Shown piece after piece: positions 1-6,530 of a stretch of DNA of 7,832 nt. This DNA comes from CAYFTL01 sp964346145 (GTDB lineage: Bacteria; Bacillota; Clostridia; Christensenellales; Aristaeellaceae). The position numbers were made by a program, and so were the translations under genes. A model generated the notes under the pieces. That model was not told the DNA's origin. It worked only from the letters and a program-made list of their open reading frames with translations, and did not search any database. Location: the NCBI GenBank assembly GCA_964346145.1, contig CAYFTL010000059.1:1-7832 (forward strand), read 5' to 3'. Each line of letters opens with the position of its first letter. Position 1 is the first letter of the stretch.

Positions 1-3
1 ATT

Positions 4-174
4 TTACCTTTTTAGACGTTTGGGAATTCTACTGTTTTTATACCACTTCACCTGCACTTTTTTTCGTTTACCGATTGCATCTATAACGAACTCTTTGTTT
101 GCCTGAAACACCAAAGTGTCCGCTTGACGCACGCTAAAATCGCCCTCGCAAAAAACGGTGAAGCGACTTCTCAA
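4..174 (-). CDS. Possible 56-residue basic protein, unrecognised
   Basis: Directly after the stop of the large double transferase, the minus strand stays open for 56 codons from a TTG at 174 to a TAA at 4-6. There is no ATG in this open stretch. The purine-rich run AAAAAGGA sits only 1-2 bases before the TTG, too close for a normal ribosome binding site. The predicted peptide begins LRSRFTVFCEGDF and ends in a strongly basic tail (KWYKNSRIPKRLKR). I do not recognise a family. It could be a small downstream gene, the relic of a longer one, or chance. No convincing terminator for the operon was seen in these 180 bases. Confidence 0.2.
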   Translation of the reverse strand: MRSRFTVFCEGDFSVRQADTLVFQANKEFVIDAIGKRKKVQVKWYKNSRIPKRLKR

Positions 175-181
175 TTCCTTT

Positions 182-3178
182 TTACAAACAGTATTTTGAG
201 ATCAACTCCGACACGCGCTGTGACGCCTTGCCGTCATCGTAACAACCAGCATCGTCCAGATGTCTCTTCACTTTCTCCGCATATTCTTTTTCATCAAATC
301 CGCGAATTGCATCAAGCAACTCATCGTTGCTGCGCGCAGCAGGATAGGGCCACTTTTCAAAAGGATAGGCAAAAGACCTGTCGTAATCACGATAATAATC
401 CAGATCTGTAGCATATACAAAGGCGGGTTTACCTGACATGATGAAATCATACAAGCAGGAAGAATAATCGCTGATCAATATGTCAGAAGCGTACATCAGT
501 TCCTGCATATCGTGGTAAACGGACACGTCCACCGCGCCGGCATACTTTTTCTTGCCCTTCACAAAATTGTGGTTGCGGAACAGAATGACCCATTTTCCGC
601 CAAAGCGTTCCTGCAGCGCCTTTTTCACAAGATCGAAATCCATTCCAAACGTGTCAGATTTCATCCCCCTGCGAAAAGTAGGTGCAAAGATAGCCAACTT
701 GCTGTTCGGATCAATACGATACGTTTCGCGAATCTTTTGCGAAATTTCAGGATGTTCCTCAAAAAAAATATCATTTCTAGGCAAACCGGTCGGAACAAAG
801 CAGCCTCTTTCCAGCCGGAATGATTTTGCCGTATCCTCTGCAAAAAACTCACTGCCTGCCAGATAGAAGTCAGGCTGACGGTTTTTCAGGCGAAACAGTT
901 TCTTCGCCGCTTTGCTCATGGGAGCCAGATAATTATATCCAATATGCTTGTAATTCATACCTGCGTGCCAGGTATTCATCCACTTCTGATTCCAGCGGTG
1001 TGAAGCCCATGCGGGGAACGCATCATTGGTTATGAAAAAACGTGTACGCAAGTACAGTCTGGCATGCTCCGGCGTGTTGTTCTTGATAACCCGGACATTC
1101 AAGTCCCGCACTTCCTGGCAGGTTTCAGGATGCATGGTAGCCCAGATAATTTCGAGTTTTTCGCCATAATTCTCCCGCAGTTTTTTCACGATGTACTTGG
1201 GATTGCATGTGAAACCCTTGCGATCATGAATGTTCACCATGACGCGCTGTTTCTTCACAGGCAGCCAAAAGAGCACCCACTGCACCACGCGAAGCACACG
1301 AGATATCCACAACTCCTTCACTTGGAGCCAGGTGTTTTTAGGGCGAACAGACTGGTCAAGCCCGCTCGTCAGCACAGGTTCCTCACCTTCAGTAAACAAG
1401 TACTTCTGCCAGAACTGAATATTCAGCAATTCGTCATACCGGTCCCGGTATTCCTGTGTTACGCGGCGGTAATTCTGTGCGATCAGTTTCTTGGTTTTTC
1501 TGTACATCCGGATGATGTACATCGCAGCATGCCGGTTTCTCTCCGTGATGAAACCGGTATTGGAAACCTCTTCGTAGTTCAACACTTTTTGAGCGCGGAA
1601 AAACAGATTAACGCCGGGTTGATATACAGGCACCACTATGGTTCTGCCTCCCGGAAGAAGGTGCCCGTTCAAGGAAACCATCTGAAGCAGTCTTTTCTTT
1701 CTGCCGAATTGGGGATTTTCCAAATTCTTCTCATAGATACCATGAGTGAATACAAAATCCAAATCAGAAACAGGTTCCTTTTTATAGCCAAGCTTCATGA
1801 TTTGCTGATTCAGTTTCTCGCCGTCTTGCGCTTTCAACCAGTCAATGCCCAGCAGATAATGCTGCACACCAAGTAGTGTCAGTTCCGCATCCCGATAGCG
1901 ATATTGCAGCAAAAAACGACAGACGCGTTTTTTCACTTCTTCAATCAACCGCTTCTCTGAGAAACTCAGACGGTGGCGCGAATTGATGATACACATATTA
2001 CGGAAATAGTAGTATTCAAGATACGTAGCATACTTATATTCAAATGGCTCATGCCACACGCATACTCCGTTCATCGTGATAAATGTATGGCCATTCCTCA
2101 GCCCGTATTCAATATCATCGCGCTTAATAAAGATAGGAAGCGGAAGATTATTATCCGTGACAGTGGCAATCGGCATACAGCAATACCACCAGCCCAAGTG
2201 ATTTACGCTGTCTTCTATCTCATTTTTAATTAGAAACTCTATTTTTTCCAGATTATAATTGAACTTAACGGGATGATGTGTCGCAATATCCCAATGATCG
2301 GCAGCCTCACTTTGAATATGCGGCGTATCAATTTTCAGCATATGTCCGCCAATGAACGCGCTTCTGTATTCTGATTTTAGGAGCCGCAGAAGCAAATAAG
2401 TGCGTACAAGCGAATCTGGATTCAAACGGACGTCATCGTCCATCAGCAAAACATGTGTAATCTGTTTTTTCTGTTCTTCTTTTTTGATTTCGATCATTGC
2501 GCGCGTGAATCCACCTGCGCCTCCCACATTTTTATTGGGGAAAATATGTATATCCTCTGATTCCAGCACAGAGGAGTCTAAAGTTTTTCCGTTGTCACTG
2601 ATATAGATTTCCATGTGCCCGTAGAGAGGAGAACTGGGATTTCGCAAAATTTCCTGTTGGAATATAGAAAGATTATTTTCAACAAAGCTTTCTCTGCGAT
2701 AAGAACAAATCCCGACAGCGATTTTTACATGAGGAAGCGCATTTTCGTCCACCTCTGTTTCATAAGCTCCGCCGTACAATTCTGCACCTTCGCTTAGCGC
2801 CGTCAATTCAAAATAGAGAATCCCTGTATCCCCGTCCGTCGGCAATTCCAACAGAAAAGATTGCCTCTCCGCCGCTCGGATATGCGCTTCCCGAATAATG
2901 TTATCTTTGATTGCATTCAACATCTTTCGGGCATAACGAATTTTCAGCTGGAATTCACCCTTCAGGTTCAAATGGAGCTGGAGTTGGTCGAGCATCGTAT
3001 ATTTTCTCCATTTCCCCAGAGAAAAACTGTTAAAATATGTGTGAGTACTCACCGTTTCTCCAAAAGGAATGGCACAATACGAGTCGCCCATGAAAACTGT
3101 AATCCCGCTCCCCTTGTAATACATGTTTGTTCGCGTGCAGGTTTCATCATTTGGAAATAAAAGCTTTTGTAATATCAT
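182..3178 (-). CDS. Bifunctional GlfT2-like galactofuranosyltransferase / TagF-like CDP-polyol phosphotransferase
   Basis: This 998-residue cytoplasmic or membrane-associated enzyme appears to join two polymer-building transferases. Residues ~1-150 resemble the N-terminal beta domain of GlfT2. Residues ~151-480 are a GT-A galactofuranosyltransferase: GICSYRRE 156-163, NVGGAGGFTR 217-226, metal-binding DDD 247-249, acceptor-site WW 330-331, the DD of DDIE 354-357 (catalytic base region) and His376 in WHEPF. Residues ~640-998 are a CDP-glycerol glycerophosphotransferase (TagF) domain: TWHAG 736-740 (His738), NYLAPMSK, TGLPRND 797-803, FAPTFR 831-836, RNH 868-870 and SDYSS 903-907. A hydrophobic/basic stretch at 625-643 may touch the membrane. 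The usual TagF HGTPLK motif is replaced by HAGMNYK. Expected donors are UDP-Galf and a CDP-polyol, probably CDP-glycerol. The ATG at 3178 has AGGAGG nine bases upstream. The gene follows the reductase-cytidylyltransferase by 24 bases, so the two are probably co-transcribed. The frame is intact although upstream genes are broken. Confidence 0.9.
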   Translation of the reverse strand: MILQKLLFPNDETCTRTNMYYKGSGITVFMGDSYCAIPFGETVSTHTYFNSFSLGKWRKYTMLDQLQLHLNLKGEFQLKIRYARKMLNAIKDNIIREAHIRAAERQSFLLELPTDGDTGILYFELTALSEGAELYGGAYETEVDENALPHVKIAVGICSYRRESFVENNLSIFQQEILRNPSSPLYGHMEIYISDNGKTLDSSVLESEDIHIFPNKNVGGAGGFTRAMIEIKKEEQKKQITHVLLMDDDVRLNPDSLVRTYLLLRLLKSEYRSAFIGGHMLKIDTPHIQSEAADHWDIATHHPVKFNYNLEKIEFLIKNEIEDSVNHLGWWYCCMPIATVTDNNLPLPIFIKRDDIEYGLRNGHTFITMNGVCVWHEPFEYKYATYLEYYYFRNMCIINSRHRLSFSEKRLIEEVKKRVCRFLLQYRYRDAELTLLGVQHYLLGIDWLKAQDGEKLNQQIMKLGYKKEPVSDLDFVFTHGIYEKNLENPQFGRKKRLLQMVSLNGHLLPGGRTIVVPVYQPGVNLFFRAQKVLNYEEVSNTGFITERNRHAAMYIIRMYRKTKKLIAQNYRRVTQEYRDRYDELLNIQFWQKYLFTEGEEPVLTSGLDQSVRPKNTWLQVKELWISRVLRVVQWVLFWLPVKKQRVMVNIHDRKGFTCNPKYIVKKLRENYGEKLEIIWATMHPETCQEVRDLNVRVIKNNTPEHARLYLRTRFFITNDAFPAWASHRWNQKWMNTWHAGMNYKHIGYNYLAPMSKAAKKLFRLKNRQPDFYLAGSEFFAEDTAKSFRLERGCFVPTGLPRNDIFFEEHPEISQKIRETYRIDPNSKLAIFAPTFRRGMKSDTFGMDFDLVKKALQERFGGKWVILFRNHNFVKGKKKYAGAVDVSVYHDMQELMYASDILISDYSSCLYDFIMSGKPAFVYATDLDYYRDYDRSFAYPFEKWPYPAARSNDELLDAIRGFDEKEYAEKVKRHLDDAGCYDDGKASQRVSELISKYCL

Positions 3179-3187
3179 ATTTGCATT

Positions 3188-3193
3188 CCTCCT
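3188..3193 (-). promoter_or_regulatory. Ribosome binding site of the GlfT2-TagF gene
   Basis: A perfect AGGAGG reads on the minus strand nine bases before the ATG at 3178. It lies in the 24-base gap after the stop of the upstream gene. It fixes the start and implies efficient independent translation within a shared transcript. Confidence 0.8.
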
Positions 3194-3202
3194 GTGCGAA
3201 CA

Positions 3203-4360
3203 TCAGTTTTCGTTTTGTTTGGAAATGGCATTTCGAAGTTGTGTGCTGCTGGTCACCTGCGTATACGGAAAATAGATAATCTCTACATTCTTATCCATGA
3301 AGAACGCCTCGTAACGCTTAAAGCGTTCCGTTCCCTTGTAATCGCTGCCAACAAACAACCGATCGAAGTGATACAGTTCCCACGCATCACTGTCATCCTG
3401 GCAGGATTGCACGGCTTTATCCACATACCGGCATGCTCCAACGATAGCCAGACGTTCTTCAAACGAAATGAACGTCTGCTTTCCCTTATGCGCCGCATTC
3501 GGGTGAACGCCAACAATTAGGTAGTCGCACTGCTCCTTCGCACGCCTGATTAAATTCAAATGACCGATATGAAATAGGTCAAATGTCCCGGACAAATATC
3601 CAACAATCGCACGCTGTCCATTTTGCACACGGCCTGAATCCAGCTTGTACTGCATGCTCTGAACCCCAAAGCCATGCGAATCCTGATGATAACGCTCAAT
3701 GACCCCGCGATAAATCTCTTCATATTGGGGAATGTAAAGTTCATCCCGGGCATATAGATGTTTAATAATTTCATCTGCAAGCTCGGCCGTCATCGACAAA
3801 TCATTGCTTCCTCCGTTAAAGCGCGTTCCCTTAATAGAGCCGGGAGAAACATTCAAAATGCGGTTTTGTGTTCCGTTAAGTTCCAATTCCACATTTACAC
3901 TCTCCACAAACCGGACGAGAGCTGCTTTGGACGCTGCATATACGGAAAACATCGGCGAAGAAACAAATCCTGCTATGGAGCCCATGACCCCACAATAAAA
4001 AGGCGACTTGCAATTTATTCTTTCATAAAAACAGCGAATCGTTTGAATGCACGCGGACGTATTAACAGTCAGCATATTTTGAATTTCAACTGAATGCAGA
4101 TTCTCGAAGCGGGTTACCCGCCCGAATCCAGCGGTAATAACCAACGCTTCTACAGATTCATCGCAGCTGAGATTGCAAAATAAATTTTCATCAAAATCAA
4201 TCAAATCGCAAAAATGATAAAAGTAATTTTCTCCATTTAGTTCCTCAGATGCAGGCTCTACTCTGTCAAAAATATGTACATATAACCCCATTTCCATAAA
4301 ACGCTGTACAATAGCCAGACCGATTCCATTGCTGCCTCCGACGACCACTACTTTTTTCAT
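3203..4360 (-). CDS. Short-chain reductase fused to TagD-like cytidylyltransferase
   Basis: A two-domain cytoplasmic enzyme likely to make a CDP-activated polyol. Numbered from the ATG at 4363 (386 residues), residues 1-235 are a classical short-chain dehydrogenase/reductase: NAD(P)-binding GGSNGIG 9-15, TAG 77-79, Asn101, Ser129, the YxxxK pair Tyr142/Lys146, and PG 174-175. Residues ~250-386 are a TagD-type nucleotidyltransferase: GTFDLFHIGH 259-268, FEERL 301-305, CRYVD 311-315, GSDYKG 339-344 and PYTQVTSST 366-374. In Bacillus TagD the last motif is RTEGISTT; its arginine is replaced here, so the nucleotide or substrate may differ. A reductase joined to a cytidylyltransferase recalls Bcs1 of Haemophilus influenzae, which makes CDP-ribitol, though Bcs1 has an IspD-type transferase. 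Inferred role: reduce a keto-phosphate (for example dihydroxyacetone phosphate) and load it onto CMP for the TagF domain encoded next. Of two tandem ATGs, the second (4360) has the better spacing from GGAGG. The frame is intact. Confidence 0.87.
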   Translation of the reverse strand: MKKVVVVGGSNGIGLAIVQRFMEMGLYVHIFDRVEPASEELNGENYFYHFCDLIDFDENLFCNLSCDESVEALVITAGFGRVTRFENLHSVEIQNMLTVNTSACIQTIRCFYERINCKSPFYCGVMGSIAGFVSSPMFSVYAASKAALVRFVESVNVELELNGTQNRILNVSPGSIKGTRFNGGSNDLSMTAELADEIIKHLYARDELYIPQYEEIYRGVIERYHQDSHGFGVQSMQYKLDSGRVQNGQRAIVGYLSGTFDLFHIGHLNLIRRAKEQCDYLIVGVHPNAAHKGKQTFISFEERLAIVGACRYVDKAVQSCQDDSDAWELYHFDRLFVGSDYKGTERFKRYEAFFMDKNVEIIYFPYTQVTSSTQLRNAISKQNEN

Positions 4361-4440
4361 CATGCTCCTCCATAACTAACCTCCGCGCAAACCATATTTA
4401 TTGCAGCACGGATGACCTTATCCATATTCTTGCCCTCAAA
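4360..4440 (-). pseudogene. glf: 3'-end remnant of a second glf
   Basis: The minus strand from 4425 encodes MDKVIRAAINM and continues to a TGA at 4362-4360. Glf proteins end with a conserved MDKVIAAAL-type helix, and the glf pseudogene in this window has MDKVIAAAL at 5416-5391. By eye, 21 of 26 bases match between 4400-4425 and 5391-5416. Just upstream, a GQEY-like reading before the MDK resembles the G-x-YxY that precedes this helix in Glf, with a few bases missing. I infer the last ~25 codons of another glf that once lay immediately before the reductase-cytidylyltransferase gene. It is short, so coincidence is not excluded. Confidence 0.5.
4367..4371 (-). promoter_or_regulatory. Ribosome binding site of the reductase-cytidylyltransferase gene; favours second ATG
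   Basis: GGAGG reads on the minus strand three bases before the first ATG (4363-4361) and six bases before the second (4360-4358). The second spacing is normal, so the protein probably starts at the second Met and is 385 residues. A short upstream frame, read through the glf-like remnant, ends in a TGA at 4362-4360 that overlaps both ATGs, which would allow translational coupling. Confidence 0.6.
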
Positions 4441-4650
4441 TTATCCTCTGTTTTCCATTGTTATCCTGTGTTCAGCGCAGACTTCATCTGCTGGATCGTC
4501 TTTTATAATATTACCATGATCGAGCCCAATAGCGCGTTTGCACAGCTTCTTCACTTCCTCAGTATTGTGTGAAACAAATAATAGCGTGGTTCCGCCCTCC
4601 AGCAGTTCCTCCATCCGTTTCATTTTTGTCGGAACAGGAAGCTTCGGACG
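4441..4650 (-). pseudogene. C-terminal remnant of polysaccharide-export ABC ATPase (Wzt/TagH type)
   Basis: About 65 codons match the end of an ATP-binding subunit of an O-antigen or teichoic-acid exporter: MKRMEELLEGGTTLLFVSHNTEEVKKLC, cited here only as the stretch after residue KRM, contains the H-loop histidine in LFVSHN. It is followed by the typical DHGNI and a short tail ending MENRG before TAA at 4441-4443. The Walker A, signature and Walker B motifs are absent. An FLFRQK reading just upstream, in another frame, looks like the continuation of the same protein, so there is also a frameshift near 4627. The fragment abuts the rfbG remnant around 4641-4650. No start codon or ribosome binding site belongs to it, so it cannot make a working transporter subunit. 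Confidence 0.8.
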
Positions 4651-5006
4651 CACTCCAGAATATTGACTGTACCCATGACATTTGTTTCATAGATATAGAC
4701 GAGGTCCTTATAAATATCAAGAACAATTGACTGGACAGCCAAATACAGAACAATTTCAGGCTAAACCGCATCAAAAACCGCTCTCAACTTGTCCATGCTT
4801 CTAGTGCCACCGAAAACGGAGGTCATCTTACCATCAAGCCCCACCAGTTCAAGCACGTTAAAGATAGTAGGCACTGGCAGAGCATAACCCAGTTACAACC
4901 GCACCCGCCTGCACCAGAATACGGCACACCAAGCTCCCTTTAAATCGATATGTCCCGTCATAAAGATACGCTTGCCACGGCAGAACTCAAAATCAATGTA
5001 TCTCAT
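4640..5006 (-). pseudogene. rfbG: N-terminal remnant of CDP-glucose 4,6-dehydratase, multiply broken
   Basis: The intact enzyme converts CDP-glucose to CDP-4-keto-6-deoxyglucose, the entry to CDP-3,6-dideoxyhexoses. Here only the first ~120 codons of ~360 remain. From the ATG at 5006 the minus strand reads RGKRIFMTGHIDLKGAW, close to the family's RGKxxFVTGHTGFKGSW. It loses a base near 4929, continues as CRILVQAGAVVTG, and gains a base near 4890. It then continues as GYALPVPT and LELVGLDGKM and meets an in-frame TAG at 4761-4763 where the family has Gln or Lys. After that it reads PEIVLYLAVQS and YETNVMGTVNILECVR. Conserved residues are also eroded (GHTGFKG to GHIDLKG, HLAAQ to YLAVQ). It stops being recognisable near 4640, where the ATPase tail begins. 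The start overlaps the stop of the rfbF remnant (ATGA). Confidence 0.8.
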
Positions 5007-5088
5007 TTGTCTTTCCACACTCTCCAGGGTGCTTACTGTTCATCCACAATTTTCTCGGTTTTTCCTTCTCACGAACAGTATATTGTTC
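5003..5088 (-). pseudogene. rfbF: C-terminal remnant of glucose-1-phosphate cytidylyltransferase
   Basis: About 28 codons recall the end of RfbF, which makes CDP-glucose from CTP and glucose-1-phosphate. On the minus strand, TVREKEK and KLWMNS are followed, after a frameshift near 5030, by APWRVWKDK and a TGA at 5005-5003. RfbF proteins end in a TxREKxxLExLWxSGxAPWK-like sequence. The TGA overlaps the ATG of the rfbG remnant in the ATGA arrangement expected of an rfbF-rfbG pair, which supports both identifications. The stump starts inside a palindrome (5069-5092) and is too short to function. Confidence 0.65.
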
Positions 5089-5092
5089 GTGA
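5069..5092. repeat. 24-bp near-perfect palindrome at a gene-remnant junction
   Basis: The arms are TCACGAACA (5069-5077) and TGTTCGTGA (5084-5092), with the centre GTATAT (5078-5083). Eleven of twelve symmetric pairs match. It lies between the stop of the permease remnant (5100-5102) and the rfbF remnant, partly inside the latter's coding sequence. Neither side has a T-run, so it is not an obvious intrinsic terminator. It may be a product of the rearrangement that joined the two fragments, or an operator-like site. Confidence 0.6.
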
Positions 5093-5099
5093 TTGCTCC

Positions 5100-5375
5100 T
5101 TATAAGTGCAGGACAAAGTTACGCTGCATCTTTCTGAATATTAGCACACCAATAACGAATGAATTGAGCGCCGAAATAATGGTAAACAGAACCGATGACG
5201 TTTCAAGGAAATGTCCGTAAAAAACGACTGTACGCAACATCCCGATGTAGTGATAAGACGGATTGAGTCGGATCAGATTCGCAACAGAATTTGAAACCGC
5301 TTCAATTGGGTAGAATATGGGAGTAAGGTACATCCATAACATTATGAGTACACCATACATGTGAGTTGCATTTCC
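5100..5375 (-). pseudogene. C-terminal remnant of ABC-2 polysaccharide export permease (Wzm/TagG type)
   Basis: About 90 codons match the last third of the membrane subunit of a polysaccharide or teichoic-acid ABC exporter: MYGVLIMLWMYLTPIFYP, the conserved loop IRLNPSYHYIGMLRT, a final hydrophobic segment (FTIISALNSFVIGVLIF) and the typical short cytoplasmic end RKMQRNFVLHL before the TAA. Full-length proteins are about 260 residues, so the first two thirds are missing. The homology starts around 5375, fused out of frame to the end of glf, with no start signal of its own apart from an internal ATG at 5360. The matching ATPase is also only a tail, downstream of unrelated rfbF/rfbG stumps, so no exporter can be made from this locus. 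Confidence 0.85.
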
Positions 5376-6462
5376 TGATCTGCTGTTCTGAGTGCAGCTG
5401 CGATGACCTTGTCCATGTCACAGTATCTATACTGACCCAGTCGCCCTCCGAAGATTAAGTTGTTCTGTTTTTTAGCAAGTTCTTTATAACGCTCATATAG
5501 CTCGGTATTTTGCTTGTTGTTTACCGGATAATAAGGTTTAAGACCCGGCCTCCATGTGGCAGAATATTCACGGCTGATGACCGTAGTGGACTGTTTCCCA
5601 AATTCAAAGTGTTTATGCTCAATGATTCGGGTGTATGGAATATCGCGTTCAGTGTAGTTTACAACTGCATTACCTTGATAGTTCTCTTCGTCCAGTTCCA
5701 CTGTCTCGAATCGCACGGAGCGGTACTCAAGAGCACCAAGCTTATAGCCAAAGTACTCGTCGATGCAACCGGTGTAGAGAATGCGATCGGCAATGTTAGC
5801 TACTCTTTGATTAGGTCAAAATAATCCACGCCAAGTCGAACTTCGATATCATTCAGCATTTTTTCAACCATGACCGTATAGCCACCGACGGGGATTCCCT
5901 GATAACGGTCATTAAAATAATTGTTGTCGTAGGTAAACCGACAGGGTAGGCGCTTGATGATAAAAACGGGCAAATCTTTGCAATCGCTGCCCCATTGTTT
6001 TTCGGTATAGCCCTTGATCAGCTTTTCATAGATGTCGCGCCCCACTAGTTTGAGAGCTTGTTCTTCTAAATTCTGAGGCTCGGCAATATTCAGCTCTTCT
6101 ACCTATTCGGCGATCTTCGCCTTTGCTTCGGCAGGTGTTTTCACGTCCCACATCTTTGAAAATGTGTTCATATTAAAAGGTAGATTGTAGAGTTCGTCCT
6201 TATAAACAGCTAGGGGACTGTTTATATAGTTGTTAAACTCTGCAAACTGGTTCATGTAGTCCCAGATACGTTTGTCGCGGGTGTGAAAGATATGCGCACC
6301 ATACCTGTGCACGTTTATTCCGGAGATTTTTTCTGTGTAGACATTGCCTCCAATGTGATGGCGCCTGTCAATGACAAGACACCTTTTTCCGCGGGCTATT
6401 GCCTCGCAAGCAAACACTGCACCAAATAGTCCTGCGCCGACAACTAAGTAATCATACTTCAT
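5342..6462 (-). pseudogene. glf: UDP-galactopyranose mutase, broken by a stop and a frameshift
   Basis: Glf is a flavoenzyme that converts UDP-galactopyranose to UDP-galactofuranose, the donor for the GlfT2-like domain encoded downstream. From the ATG at 6462 (AGAGAGG eight bases upstream) the minus strand encodes the FAD-binding GAGLFG, GGNVYT, YGAHIFHT and LPFNMNTF. An in-frame TAG at 6103-6105 interrupts KIAE/VEELNI where Gln (CAG) would fit. The frame then continues through GYTEKQWG, RLPCRFTYD and IPVGGYT to DLIKE. There about one base is lost near 5803, and the sequence resumes in another frame as RVANIADRILYTGCIDEYF, then SREYS, PYYPVN and MDKVIAAAL. The combined length of ~370 codons is normal. 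The last few residues are replaced where the permease remnant is joined near 5370. With only two lesions, base errors or recent inactivation are possible, but the fused 3' end argues for real decay. Confidence 0.88.
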
Positions 6463-6470
6463 AGAAAACA

Positions 6471-6477
6471 CCTCTCT
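6471..6477 (-). promoter_or_regulatory. glf: Ribosome binding site of glf
   Basis: AGAGAGG reads on the minus strand eight bases before the ATG at 6462, whose product starts MKYDYLVVGAGLFG like other Glf proteins. It argues against an upstream in-frame ATG at 6525, which would add 21 residues before the FAD-binding fold. Confidence 0.65.
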
Positions 6478-6530
6478 ACTGCTGAGAAAATGCCTGACTG
6501 CCAACACGAAATTAATAGTACTCATGCAAC

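Noticed and set aside
130..180. Possible terminator after the double transferase
   Set aside because: Only short imperfect pairing (GAAG/CTTC) with no well-placed T-run on the minus strand.
124..411. 95-codon plus-strand frame spanning the end of the double transferase
   Set aside because: Mostly antisense to the TagF domain, with no family resemblance or ribosome binding site.
1064..1876. 270-codon open frame on the plus strand, opposite the double transferase
   Set aside because: It lies wholly antisense to the motif-rich GlfT2-TagF gene, has no recognisable domain and no convincing ribosome binding site; it is a shadow frame.
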